Positions 1 to 10,566 of a DNA stretch of 64,000 nucleotides are shown piece by piece (the first letter of the stretch is position 1; every line of letters begins with the position of its first letter). Source of the DNA: Dactylonectria macrodidyma (lineage: Eukaryota > Ascomycota > Sordariomycetes > Hypocreales > Nectriaceae); contig JAGMUV010000034.1 in assembly GCA_020744425.1 (NCBI GenBank), positions 124,001 through 188,000 of the forward strand, in the 5' to 3' direction. The notes under the pieces were generated by a model. The model saw only the letters and a list, made by a program, of their open reading frames with translations, made no database searches and was not told the DNA's origin. The translations under genes were made by a program, and so were the position numbers.

Positions 1-370
1 AAAGATAGACTATGGAAGGCATGGCACGCAATCCACGACGTAGGATGGGTAAGACTCCATCGTTGTCGATGCTCGTCAGCAACTAGAAGCGCGGGTTTGC
101 TTAGCTTTACATAGCAGACACCATATTGTTTTACTTTGGGACTATTTCTTCAAGGTGGCCTGGTGCCAAATAGCAGCACACTCAGCTAAATACATGCGCC
201 ACTTCCGTCAGTTCCGACCACGCTTAGGGAAGGGGAAAATGACGCACGAGGGATGAGTAGTTAAGTCGCCACGCATTGTGGCCCCAGCCATGAAGCGCCT
301 GTTCAAAGTCACATCAGGGAAGGATTTTCCGCCTAGCTGCACTTCTCAGATGACGATCGCACTCAATCAC
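1..370. other. Intergenic, no gene seen
   Basis: Mixed-composition DNA with only short random open frames. I see no domain, RNA gene or terminal repeat. It precedes the first copy of the tandem segmental duplication. Confidence 0.5.
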
Positions 371-1236
371 ATCATTTCGAGGACGCTGGGTCAGCGAAGA
401 CCTGACGCTTGCCGGAAATTGAAAGACGGGGAAATTGCATGACACAGCCAAGAGCGCGGAACCGCGCGGCATGTTTCGAGAATCCAGGTGGAACCGTGGA
501 CGGAAAGGGCAACCAACGTCTTGCTGTGGCGACTAGCCTGACGCAGCTGCGACGACCGCTATCGTATAGTTGTGGGGATCTCCACATGGCACATAGCATA
601 GAGCATGGGAAAAATTGGAAAAATTCATCAGCCTCCATGGCAAACACATCAGTCGATGCGTCAGTCTTGACAGAGCATCGAGGACCTGGTTTCATTGCAG
701 AAAGGAAAGCTGGGAGATCCCATCACAGCAAAGGCACGAAGCGGGTCGTGGCTCGGGCCTTCCAGGATTCTCTTTGCTTGCTGTTTATTTCCGTATTCAC
801 CCGCCGCCAGGATGTCCATCCCTGAGAGCAGCAACATGAGCTGCATGAGTGGTTAGTCATTTGACCGCGACTCCACTCGGGGGTCCGAGCCGAGGACAAG
901 GGGCTCGCAGCCGGCACGCCCAGCGATGACCCATGCATAACGCCGCGTGGGTCGACAACGCAAACCTTTTGCTGAAAATGCTGGATTCGCAATTGGCCCC
1001 GTGCCCTCTTCGGCCTCCTTTTTCAGTTCATGGGACCTGGAATATGGAATGTGTATTTCCGTAAGCCGATAGCGATAGCATTCACATGAGGAGGATGGGG
1101 GATGGCATCAAGCTGGGCTGAGCCCAACTCTTGGAGCGTGAGGCTATAGGGTAGGTAATTTTGGTTTCTAAGACAAGACACCAAAGCCATCAATTCCGAT
1201 GCCACTCTTCTCAGGATAGCGAGCCAGGAGTACCTT

Positions 1237-1263
1237 CTGACGGCTGACGGCTGACGGCTGATG
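1237..1263. repeat. Short 7-bp tandem repeat (ctgacgg)
   Basis: About 3.5 copies of a 7-bp unit in duplication copy 1. No comparable array was noticed at the matching place in copy 2. Confidence 0.7.
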
Positions 1264-2063
1264 GCGCGCCCAACCAACAAAGTAAAGTTAGGGGGACCTA
1301 CTGGCAATTTCCGCTGAGGTTCCACCATGCGATGCCAGCAGATTCCCAACACCTTGTTCTTCGTTCGTATATACATTGACTGCCCCTGTTGTTGATGGCG
1401 ATGATTGTATTGTGTAGTAGCCACTAAAGGTCGCTTATTGTACGAGTTTACGGTGCGGAAGGGTGAGAGGCCAGAGCCATTGGACGCTGTCGCCTTATGG
1501 AGTACATCCTCAGGGGATACCGGGCCCTGGAAACCGTTGCAAACTCAAGCATGTATAGTACATGCATTATACCGTAGTATGGCCCCCTTCATCGTGATGA
1601 TTGGAGCATGCATCCGTATTGTGTGGACGCCGATGCGAGGTTGCCCGTAGCGGCCGACATGATGTCGGTAAAGACCAACAGCTTGAGGAGGGCGTGACAT
1701 TGCAAAAGTGCCATCGTCCAACACTAGACTACGCCTTCTTATGACCCATACGTGCCAGGATTTGTCCCAGCAGTTTGGTACCGTACGTAATGGAGGGCCT
1801 GGGACGGCGGCAATCCGCCGCCGTGAGGGGTTCATGGTGAAATTGGACGCTGGAGAAACAAACGGAGACACGTGTTCATCACAGGCCGTTCATTGGGTCC
1901 AGATATGAATACGCTCCCATCCATGTGTCTAAAACTTGATGATACATAGTACTGTATTGATGGCAAAAGCATAGGCTCTTTACTGCGTTGGTATTATACA
2001 TACCGTACAGTACTCTATACTGTTGTACGCCATTGGTTTTTCCTCCGCAAGCATCCTTCGGCC

Positions 2064-2580
2064 ATGACAGTCGACAAGCGCACCTCGAAGTGCAAAGCCG
2101 AAGCTTCGAGGGAAAATGATAACACCGTCTCGGTGGAAGCTTGGTATGACCCAACGCATGACAGGCTTGAGGGAACAATCTGGGTTCCCAAAGGCGAGTC
2201 TGCACCCGACATCAACGCTCTTGTGAGTGCCTTGTGCTAGTGGGCATTGAAAGAAAACACAGCAGCTTACACAATTACAGACCCGTCAACTGCGGGTGGC
2301 GGCTGAACAGCAAGTTTCCATCAAAAAGACCCAATCCGAGGCCAAGCCGAAGGACAAGTGCAGATTGAAGCACCGATTGAAGCGCCGATTGAAGCGCCGA
2401 TTCGGGCGCCGAGACAAAGCAATGGCAAGAGCCCGCATAGTCCTCTACATCGGACGGTGTATGTCTGCACCCATACTTGAGCATGGAGACGATCAACATC
2501 ATAAATGCAGGACTGTTGGCCAACCTCCGGATACGGATGCCGAGTGATGCAAGCTTCCAGCTCGTTTGCGATGCTAAAAT
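2064..2580 (+). pseudogene. Truncated, frameshifted copy of gene A
   Basis: The start at 2064 opens a first exon (2064-2222) encoding a PTHDRLEGTIWVPKG motif nearly identical to the gene at 5331. An intron at the same place (2223-2280, GTGAGT...CAG) follows. Exon 2 keeps a basic, 12-bp-repeated KRRLKRR stretch, then loses most of the middle of the gene by internal deletion. It re-enters the conserved 3' part (ETINI...KIRIF) in another frame. The literal reading frame stops at 2547 after about 141 residues, while the homologous frame stops near 2596. It is therefore best read as a pseudogene, although a short product cannot be excluded. Confidence 0.75.
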
Positions 2581-2774
2581 CCGAATCTTCATGGTCTAGA
2601 TGTATAGTATTAGGAACGCTGCCGGGTGATATGGATGTCCCTGTTCCGTGCAGCACTTGCCTGGGCTTGCATACTGAAATGGCAGGGAAGCACTATGTAT
2701 GGGAGAAAGGAGGAAAGGCATCAATACGGGGAGGGGTGGACAATAATTCAATATAATATGTACATACACATATT

Positions 2775-2900
2775 GTACTGTACCAATGACCATGGATTTA
2801 TCACATTTACTACCAGTGATTCACTGTTTTCTTGGTCTATCGACGAGAAGTTTGACGTGACCATCATGGTCGGAGCATGCGCCTCCAAGCTCGCTGGCCT
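2775..2900 (-). pseudogene. Remnant of a 2EXR-gene 3' end
   Basis: The minus strand encodes VKLLVDRPRK followed by a stop. This corresponds to IKLLVDSPRN near the C-terminus of the intact 2EXR gene at 6912-7658, and the flanking nucleotides match too. Only the last few dozen codons survive. Its place, convergent with the truncated gene A copy, mirrors the intact pair in copy 2. Confidence 0.65.
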
Positions 2901-3339
2901 ATAACGAGCATGCACGGTCGTGCATGGTTTACACCGCCCTGATAAATGTGGTGTCTTTGTTTGAGGTGTACGATTCGTCTTCCGTCCATCAGGGAGCCAC
3001 ATAATCACGGCCAATGTGCTCGCACTACATCGTCTGACTCCAAGATGGTCTGGCAGGTTCAGGTGCATGCTCTGGCTGTGGGTTCTGGACGCATGAGACC
3101 AACGGGTCTGCTATGGTAGCTAGCCGCCGCGGATTGCGGCCCGAGCCTTGGCGTGTCGAAGCTTTCCATGTCGTCTTGGCTACTGGCGCGGGTGATTATC
3201 TCCTCGTAATTGTGGGGCGAGAGCTCTAGTCTACAGAGTAGCGGCAACTTCTTTCGATGGCGATTGCACTAAGCTCTTTAGATGGCGATTGCACTAAGCA
3301 GCAGCTAGTCGAAGAGGCTAGGTAGGCGAACATATGATA
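2901..3339. other. Spacer between duplication copies
   Basis: No gene is supported. A 22-bp stretch (tagatggcgattgcactaag and flanks, near 3252-3300) occurs twice in direct orientation. Confidence 0.5.
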
Positions 3340-3573
3340 GTTTTCAGAAGTCGAAGAACCGAAATTGCAAGGCATGAGATTTGGGGGTTGAGACCAGCCA
3401 TGACGTTGGACTCCGAGGCGGTCGAACCTCGGCGTGGTTTGTCATGGCTCACAGTCCTGAGCGGGGCCGGACCGTGCGGCGCGCTTCAAGCATCGGGTAG
3501 AACCACGGATGAAGGGGAACCTTGCTGGAGCAGCTGATGCCATCATCGTCTAGAGCGCGGGGATCTCCACTCG

Positions 3574-3720
3574 CATGGAGCATGGAGCATAGAGCATGGA
3601 GCATGGAGCATGGAGCATGGAGCATGGAGCATGGAGCATGGAGCATGGAGCATGGAGCATGGAGCATGGAGCATGGAGCATGGAGCATGGAGCATGGAGC
3701 ATGGAGCATGGGGCATGGAG
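3574..3720. repeat. 7-bp minisatellite (catggag), about 21 copies
   Basis: 147 bp of nearly perfect 7-bp units with one or two variant units at the edges. Seven does not divide by three, but a 21-bp cycle has no stop in several frames. Long open frames therefore appear on both strands, with a seven-residue period (MEHGAWS on plus, CSMLHAP on minus). These are by-products of the repeat, not genes. Copy 1 of the duplication has a single related unit at about 595-607. Confidence 0.95.
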
Positions 3721-4851
3721 TAAAGAATTTGCATCATCCACAGCCGACACATCAGTCGCTCCGCCTGCCTCGACGTGGTATCGAGGGGCATGGCTTTAAA
3801 CCCATTCCACTTTAGGAAGCTAAGGGATCCCAGCGGAGCAATACAATCGCGTACTCCGTTCAGTCCAGTAGGCCGAAACAGCAGGTCGTAGCATCCAGAA
3901 CCCTTGGCTGACACTGACCCATGGGCTCAACACGGTTCTGCGCACTTGTCCACAGAGATACCTACCATTATGAGGCACCAGATCGCATGCTCCACCCAGG
4001 AGAGGACCGAGCCACACACGAGCGGCTCATGACATCGGAGAACGTGCCCTACCCGGACGCCCGGACCGACACGAATGGCGAGCCAGAATCCTGTTTAAAA
4101 ACATAGATTGATTACGCGCCTTGTTTGCATGGGGACGCGGCTCCACCCACAGTTAATCATGTATGTATGCATGTTTTTCGCCCGGGGCAAGACTACTATA
4201 GGGTACGCAATGTCGCTGGACTGAAAGCGGCGACGGCGGAACATCCTGGATGCACATCGACACCACCATTTCGCCATCCCGCTCCTTTGTGTTACTCTGC
4301 TTCTACGAACTGTTGGAGGAAAATCTACGTATTGCGGGCCCAGGGGTCACGATTGAAAATCTGATCGACATTCGAAGTACCGGTAGTTCTACATTAACGT
4401 GGTACGTCGCAGACCCCCACAACGCGGTGTGCTAGTGCCTTCTGTTGGCTGCACTGGCAATTTCCGCCGAGGTTTCACCACACGATGCCAGTGGGTTTCC
4501 AACTCAACCTCGTATATGCTCATCTGGCTCCGTACGTGCGTACGTTGATCGGTTCGTCCCCCTGTTTTTGATCGCGGAGATTGGCGTGATGTGGTACCCA
4601 CCGGAACCGCGCTGGTGGAACGGCCCGTCATTGGACACCGCCGTAATAATGGAGCCCACCGTTCCATCACACCCCACACCACCATCGCGCCACCAAACAG
4701 TCATGCAGTCTCCATCAGAACCGGGCTGGCGGACAGGTTCGCCGCCGCGGACCCAGGTAGCATCGCCTCCATCATGATCGGAGCATGCATCTGTTCTGTG
4801 TGGACGCCGATATGAGGTCACGTATGGTGGCCGACGTGATGTCAGTATGGG
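3721..4851. other. Non-coding part of duplication copy 2
   Basis: Corresponds to about 640-1650 of copy 1. No conserved coding sequence is seen in either copy, and open frames on both strands are short and not shared between copies. Confidence 0.5.
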
Positions 4852-4947
4852 ACAACGACCAACGACCAACGACCAACGACCAACGACCAACGACCAACAA
4901 CCAACTACCAACAACCAACAACCAACACCAACAACCAACAACCAACA
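4852..4947. repeat. 7-bp minisatellite (acgacca / acaacca)
   Basis: About 13 units of period 7, the first half acgacca-type and the second half acaacca-type with slight irregularity. The matching place in copy 1 (about 1671-1686) has only about one unit. Confidence 0.9.
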
Positions 4948-5330
4948 GCTTGCTGAGTCGGCAGTTGATGCACTGTACAGTACAGTACGATGGGCCATCG
5001 CAAAAGCACCGTCGGCCAACATCGGACTATGCCATCTTCTGGCCCGAATGTGCGAGGATTTGTCCCGGCAGCCTGGTAACGAAGTGCCTGGGATGGCGAG
5101 CAACATGCTGCCGCGAGGGATTCGTGATGAAAGTGGACGCTGGAGAAATGAGCGGAGATGCGCGTTCATCGCAGGCCGTCCTTTGGGTCCAAATATTAAT
5201 ATGCTTCCGCCGATGCGTCTAAAACTTGATGATGTATTGATGGCAAAAGCATAGGCTCTTCGCTGCGTTGGTACATACATTACTGTGCAGTAACGGCACC
5301 ATCTTTCCTTTCCACAAACGCCCCTCGGCC

Positions 5331-6670
5331 ATGGCTGTCCAAAAGAAGCACACGACACAGCAGAAAGACAAGGCTCGAAAGAGGTCCATAACTGCGAAGC
5401 GCAAGGCTCTAGCTTTGGGGAAAGATTGCGACATCTTCTCGATAGTAGGTTATTACAATCCAACGCATGACAGGCTTGAGGGGGCAATATGGGTTCCCAA
5501 GGGCCAGCGGATACCGGACATGAACAAACTGGTAAGTTCCTTGTGGTTATGGGCGCTCATGTGGCCCTAAAAAAAAAGAAAAAAAAAAGACAACAGCTTA
5601 CACGATTACAGGCCCACCAACTGTTGCAAGATGCTCAGACTCCGCAGACAGAGCCTCTACGCCGCTCCACAAGGGTTAGACAGCAGGCAGCCATCAAAAC
5701 GACGCGGACCGGGGCCGAGCTGCAGACCGGGGCCGAGCTGCAGACCGAGACCAAGCCGCAGAACCAGCGCCGATCGAAGCGCCAGGGCAAAGTAACGGTG
5801 GCAGTGCCCGTCCTCCCCGAGATTACAGTAGCCGACAGCGACACCGAGTCCATTGGTGGGGACGCGGGGATATACGAAGTCCCTGACACCCCAGGACCTG
5901 CCCAGCCGGAGGTTGGCGACCCTTCCGGCAGAGGTTTGACGGTGTCAGATGGCGTTGTACATGCACCGACTCCACAAGGCGAGCCAGCCTACAATGGTGC
6001 GTCAGATGCGCAAGCCTTGCCGGATATGCAACTAGACGGCGCCACAGGTGAAGACGCCGAAGGCGAGCCTCAGGAAACAGTCGACGATGGCATGCAGTTG
6101 AGCCAGGAGGCTCTTGATCTGCCCAACGAACTATCGGCAATCCTAGAGGGTGAGGCTTGGGCGATGGGTCCAGTACCTGATGATGCCGACTTGGCAAACA
6201 TGGAAGTGGACTTCACATTTGACCTAGACTTGGATATGAACTTTGATGGTTTTGGTGGTTTTGATCTGCTATCTCCGCCCGCATCTCCGCCCGCATCTCC
6301 GCCCGCATCTCCACCCGCATCTCCACCCGCATCTGCGCCTGCATGTCCAGCCCTACGCTATCAAGTCACTGAGACAGCTGCGATGGAACCCGTTTCCCCC
6401 CATCGACCCATCAGCCCTCAGCACGCGCAGTCTCCTGCATCACGAGGTGTGCCCTTGCCTCCACACGCGGACATAGAAACAATCAACATCACAAGTGCAG
6501 CATTCTTATCCAAGCTTCAGAAGCTGAGGCATGCGTGCCAGCAGGTCACTTCTGAGCCCAAAATTCGAAGCTCCTTAGTTGAGATGTATCGAGAACGCTA
6601 CCCTGCGGGACAGATGTCGTCTCGCGTGCCTGTACAACAACACTTGCCGATGCTGGGGCTAGCGTGTTAA
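5331..6670 (+). CDS. Gene A: two-exon protein of unknown function
   Basis: Exons 5331-5531 and 5612-6670 flank an 81-nt intron (GTAAGT...TTACAG) whose position is shared with the decayed copy at 2064, which supports the model. The product is 419 residues. The first about 40 residues are lysine/arginine-rich (MAVQKKHTTQQKDKARKRS), followed by a conserved YYNPTHDRLEGAIWVPKG motif at the end of exon 1. Exon 2 has two basic clusters (RRSTR, RRSKRQ) separated by an 18-bp duplication. A long acidic, low-complexity middle follows, then six 12-bp repeats encoding PASP (6272-6342), and a C-terminal part (ETINITSAAFLSKLQKL) conserved in the copy. I do not recognise the family; a nuclear or chromatin-associated role is only a guess from composition. 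It is convergent with the 2EXR gene at 6912. Confidence 0.7.
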
Positions 6671-6812
6671 AAAAAAAAAAAAAAAAATTCTTGGTTTCAT
6701 GCGAAGAAGTCTTGGATGCTGATACGTGAAACTTTGGAGAGAAGGGAGAGGAAGAAAGGGAGAGGAAGAAAGGGAGAGGAAGAAAGGGAGAGGAAGAAAG
6801 AGGGAGGGAACA
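6669..6812. repeat. Poly-A run and purine-rich minisatellite
   Basis: A run of 19 A begins inside the TAA stop codon of gene A (6669-6687). About 60 bp further on, four copies of a 14-bp GA-rich unit (gaagaaagggagag) occupy about 6746-6805. The minus strand reads as long Ser/Leu/Phe-rich frames, which are artefacts of the repeat. Confidence 0.85.
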
Positions 6813-6911
6813 GCAAAAGAATGGGGTGTGAGGCGAAGTACCGGTTTTGCGAAGCACTGGATATAAGCAAGATGAAGAAAGGCAACCACACGGGAAAGGG
6901 AGGACAATAAT

Positions 6912-7658
6912 TCAATACAATACTAATGACCATGGATTCATCGCATTTTCTACTGCTGACTCAGTGTTTCTGGGGCTATCAACAAGGAGCTTGATGCGAG
7001 GACTGTCGTCCCTAGCATAGAACCCCCGCACATGCTCTCCATCCAGATCATTCCGCAACAGCCAACCCACATGTGTGTCTTCATGCCATTCCCCATCTTG
7101 AGATGGCTCGTCTATCAGCGCGACCATACGCCGCAAAAGGAAGGCGTCTCGGTGCAAGTTGTCCTTCCTTTGGGAGATTTGTTCCTGTGTCAAAGCTTCC
7201 GACGGAATGATTGGAATGATCGTCTCTAGCTGGGAAAACTGCGCAAGGGCCTCAAAAACCAAAAGCAAGTCAGGACAATCGGTGACATCAAAGGCAATGT
7301 GAACTATCAGCGGAGCGAGCCCTTTGAGAAGCGACTCGACGATGGCAGACGTGTGGGCGAAGAAAATCGTGCGCGGTGTGTAGACGCGATCAAACGTGCC
7401 GGCCGACGACCTACAACGTCTCGTGAGCCGCAGCCATTCCTTCTCTGCCTCCCAGCAGGCCGAGGCTGCGGGGGGGAACCGGGGTGCTGCGGCGTGACGA
7501 TGAGCGATGGAGACTTTCGGGTTGTTCTCCGAGAACTGGCAGATCGATACAGCGGGGCTTTCACCCCGAAAGGCCATCCCCCAGATCACCAGACGCAGCT
7601 CAATGGGGAGCAAGGCAAAGGGCAAAAAGGATGATGTGGAACAAGGGCTCATTTCCAT
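6912..7658 (-). CDS. 2EXR-domain protein
   Basis: Single-exon frame of 248 residues starting MEMSPCSTSSFLPFALLP. The N-terminal FALLPIELRLVIWGMA matches the signature of the fungal 2EXR family (a short F-box-like LPxELRxxIW motif), whose function is unknown. The C-terminus has GFYARDDSPRIKLL, and the 2EXR gene at 53069 has FYTRDDAPQVKLL at the same place, so the two are paralogues. The gene is convergent with gene A, with the stop codons about 240 bp apart, and its 3' end is also present as a remnant at 2775-2900. No intron is needed. Membership rests on the motif and the paralogue only. Confidence 0.75.
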   Translation of the reverse strand: MEMSPCSTSSFLPFALLPIELRLVIWGMAFRGESPAVSICQFSENNPKVSIAHRHAAAPRFPPAASACWEAEKEWLRLTRRCRSSAGTFDRVYTPRTIFFAHTSAIVESLLKGLAPLIVHIAFDVTDCPDLLLVFEALAQFSQLETIIPIIPSEALTQEQISQRKDNLHRDAFLLRRMVALIDEPSQDGEWHEDTHVGWLLRNDLDGEHVRGFYARDDSPRIKLLVDSPRNTESAVENAMNPWSLVLY

Positions 7659-8071
7659 TTACGGCTGCCGGCCCTCCGCTGCGTCTCCTGCACGTGAATA
7701 GCATGGGGGTGCGATGCCGAAGAAAGCAGTTTAAATGGGTCAGCAAGCGATGGTATGGTCACGAGATATAGGAACAAGTAGGGCATTCTGGAGGCATCGC
7801 CAAGGAAAGAAACATACAAGCGCAAGGCATTTCTCAACCGGAGCCAAAATAGGTATATGGCCGCTTTTGCAGCTGAAATGGAGGCCACTTAATTGTCAAT
7901 AGGAAGGAACATGGCCGCATACTTTTGGGCCGGACAAAACCATATCCAGCTGGTGTCCTCTTTCTGGACGTAAACGTGCCACCTACAATACCAACAAGAC
8001 TTGAATGGCAGCGAAACAGATAAATATGCTGATATCTGGTGCGGAACATATAGATTCGGATTGATATATAT

Positions 8072-8111
<40 letters not shown>

Positions 8112-8176
8112 CTTATACAGTACATATATATCTCTCTCTCTCTGTGTGTGTGTGTGTGTGTACATGTGTACGGCAA
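7659..8176. other. Intergenic with microsatellites
   Basis: Contains a (TA)n tract at about 8064-8110, a short (TC)n at about 8129-8142 and a (TG)n at about 8143-8162, one after the other. I see no gene. It separates the divergent 2EXR gene and the hypothetical gene starting at 8177. Confidence 0.7.
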
Positions 8177-8743
8177 ATGTCAGCCTCGATGCCATTCTCT
8201 TGCCCTATCGGGTTTAAGACGCAACGCAACCGACGGAAGGCAAGCTCAACCCTCCGCACGTGCAGCTCTTTGAAATATTATAATGTAGTTAAGGGCGAGA
8301 ATAAAAATAGCGCGCCGGACATCACCGCTTCTGCCGGCGCCAAAAAGCTTAGAAAAGGGACGAAGACGCACGTCAAGCATACGGAGACAAACGCAACCCC
8401 GAGAGTGGCAGCAAGACAAGCGTCTCTCGGTCTCCACTCGAAACTCAGTCAAGTCATCCATACACAAGTTGAGCCTATGGAAGGTGGTGGCAGGAGCAGC
8501 CCATCGGTAGACAGCAACGGAATCGGATGTACTGAAATCCCTGACATCATAGTTCATCCTCCATCCGATGACGATGCGGACATGGAAAGCCCAGATGAAG
8601 AGACCGTTCAGAAGCAAATAGAGGCACAGTTGATGGAGACTGGGATATCTAGTCTAATTATGAGCTCTGCCCCAGTAGAGAGGGCAGAAGGCAGTGTGGC
8701 TAGACGAGCAAGGCCTCGACGTAACTGCGGGAGTGGGTGGTAG
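8177..8743 (+). CDS. Hypothetical small basic/acidic protein
   Basis: The first in-frame ATG after the microsatellite is at 8177, giving 188 residues. The N-terminal half is basic and Ser/Thr-rich, the centre is acidic (PPSDDDADMESPDEE), and the end is basic (RRARPRRN). This pattern resembles gene A in composition but shares no alignable motif with it. No domain is recognised. It may be real or a chance frame; the codons are not obviously biased. Confidence 0.35.
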   Translation: MSASMPFSCPIGFKTQRNRRKASSTLRTCSSLKYYNVVKGENKNSAPDITASAGAKKLRKGTKTHVKHTETNATPRVAARQASLGLHSKLSQVIHTQVEPMEGGGRSSPSVDSNGIGCTEIPDIIVHPPSDDDADMESPDEETVQKQIEAQLMETGISSLIMSSAPVERAEGSVARRARPRRNCGSGW

Positions 8744-9141
8744 TTTGCGGGGATGAGTTTTTACCGTGCCGGGACCATGAGGAGCAAGACATGTGTACTG
8801 TACTGTAGGTTTCACAAGGGTAGGGTTCGAACCACTGGTTGAAGCCGAAATAGTGCTGTATTTAGGCTTCGTATTGATGGATCTTGTGTTGTTGTATCAT
8901 CTAACTAGCCAGCAGGTGCGCAGTGGGGAGATATGGATCTGTGCCCCATAGGCCGATAAGGCAGTCCCCTTATCGCCTCCAGGTGGGCGCACATACCACC
9001 TGCCGCATCCCATCTGCTGCTTGTATGTATCTTGGCCGCGATGTTCCAACATGTACTTACTGTAGCACCAATCTAGTTTAAATACGGAGAGCGCCTTTGG
9101 CTGTGGCTGCAGTTGGCTTGCAGGTTACATGCTGATGGGTA
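8744..9141. other. Intergenic, left flank of the copia insertion
   Basis: No gene. Two short inverted repeats lie side by side: CGATAAGG...CCTTATCG at about 8951-8972, which also forms a pair of inverted GATA sites, and AGGTGG...CCACCT at about 8980-9001. This is host sequence continuous with 15678 onward before the retrotransposon inserted. Confidence 0.5.
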
Positions 9142-9283
9142 TGTTGAAATGAGCATGTTATGTTGATTGAAGGAGAAGAAAAACTAGTGCTAACAAGCGG
9201 AAGCTATTGACAAGAAGACATCCACATCCCCACCACCAATGGATCGGAATAGCTATTGATCCGTTAAACAACGGATCTCAACA
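9142..9283 (-). repeat. 3' LTR of the copia element
   Basis: 142 bp with terminal TGTTGA/TCAACA inverted bases, identical by eye to 15531-15672. The purine-rich stretch next to it on the minus strand (GAGTGGGAG, 9284-9292) is the probable polypurine tract. Confidence 0.95.
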
Positions 9284-9469
9284 CTCCCACTCGAGCCATT
9301 GGTGCGAGATGTTTCTGCGTAACAGAGTGTGGCCTCATTAAAACCTCAAAAACACCTTCGTGGGTGAAAAACAGGAAAGAGCTTCTATTACCACACTTGC
9401 GTTGGATTGTTTGGTCACTAGGGCCTTGGCACCCCAGGTCTCCCGAATTGCTTGATAAATAAGTTTGTG

Positions 9470-10025
9470 AGGCGAATAGCCTTTGGATTCTCTGGTCACT
9501 GGGGCCTTAGCACCCCAGATCTCCCAGGTAGTTTGATGTTTGATGTTTGTGAGGCGGACAGCCTCGAATTCTCTGGTCACTGGAGCCTTAGCACCCCAGA
9601 TCCTCCAGATTGTTTGATGTTTGATGTTTGTTAGGCGGACAGCCTCGAATTCTCTGGTCACTGGAGCCTTAGCACCCCAGACCCTCCAGATTGTTTGATG
9701 TTTGATGTTTGTTAGGCGGACAGCCTCGAATTCTCTGGTCACTGGAGCCTTAGCACCCCAGATCCTCCAGATTGTTTGATGTTTGGATGAAGCCTTGGAT
9801 TCTTCGATCACTGGAGCCTTAGCACCCAGATCACCCACTTCATCCTAAAACGACGTTTGTTCGATGTTTGAATGAAGCCTTGGAATCTTCGATCACCGGA
9901 GCCTTAGCACTCCAGATCTCCCACTTCATCCTAGATTGATGATTGCATGTTTGATGGTTGAATGAAGCCTTGGATTCTTCGATCACCGGAGCCTTAGCAC
10001 TCCAGATCTCCCACTTCATCCTAGA
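9470..10025 (-). repeat. 81-bp tandem repeats in the copia 3' tail
   Basis: At least three near-identical 81-bp units (phase points 9571, 9652, 9733) are flanked by more divergent units on both sides. Two of these, at about 9880 and 9980, end in a shared CACTTCATCCTAGA-type segment. 81 is a multiple of three, and the minus strand stays open with a 27-residue period containing WGAKAPVT. The open frame from 10364 to 9840 (174 codons, ATG start) runs into the repeats, and a further frame to 9338 lacks an ATG. Whether any of this is translated is unknown. Confidence 0.8.
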
Positions 10026-10566
10026 TATATATATATATATATATTTTGAAGTAAATGTAGAAGACATTGGTATTGTTCTTTGTTGGACGGACTTGATTGG
10101 ATAGGTTTCGTCTCGTATTGTTTGATAGTTTGATAGTTTTGTAGAATTTTGTGATTGTCTCGAGCATGGGCATCTGCCATGGGATTCTTTCCAATTGGTA
10201 TGTGTGATGCGTCTCTGAATGAAATGGCTCTCGAATATACGCAAGGAGCGTTCAGTATAGTTGAAATTGTTGTATAATTGCTGTAAGAAGTCGAAGAATT
10301 CCGAGCTGAGGACCTGTGGGTCACTTGGAGGCTCGATGAGCGGCATAGACTGTTGGGCACCCATTTTCTCCCACTTGGGGCATGATGAAAAGGGTTAAAA
10401 AAAATCGTGTGAATTTGATATCATAGACTTTCGACGCCGTTGCTTCCAAATCCCAAGTCAGTTTGGTAGGTTACTTGGTTGTCGAGAGATCGCGGAGTGT
10501 CAGTTGGCCAAGTGTTTCCGGCCACCTCCTTTTCTCATGACCCATACTTGCGTGACCAACAGTGAA

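Larger units (their letters stand above)
375..2900. repeat. Segmental duplication, copy 1 (decayed)
   Basis: This stretch matches 3340-6995 in the same order and orientation, block by block: 480-570 with about 3470-3520, 560-660 with 3560-3780, 1290-1340 with 4440-4500, 1600-1970 with 4770-5240, 2064-2400 with 5331-5780, 2480-2620 with 6470-6610, and 2775-2870 with 6915-7010. Copy 1 is shorter, mainly because the middle of gene A is deleted and the minisatellites are not expanded. Alignment was by eye, so block edges are approximate. The divergence, many substitutions and small indels, indicates an old duplication. Confidence 0.8.
3340..6995. repeat. Segmental duplication, copy 2 (intact gene pair)
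   Basis: Second, longer copy of the tandem duplication starting near 375. It keeps a full-length gene A and leads into a full-length 2EXR gene on the opposite strand. Two 7-bp-period minisatellites (3574-3720 and 4852-4947) have expanded at places where copy 1 holds about one unit. Confidence 0.78.

Noticed and set aside
3449..3914. Long open frames on both strands with seven-residue repeats
   Set aside because: They are produced by the 7-bp minisatellite, which lacks stops in several frames; no conserved flanking coding sequence.
9338..9838. 166-codon minus frame in the copia tail as a separate gene
   Set aside because: It has no ATG and consists mostly of the 81-bp repeat; kept only as a repeat note.
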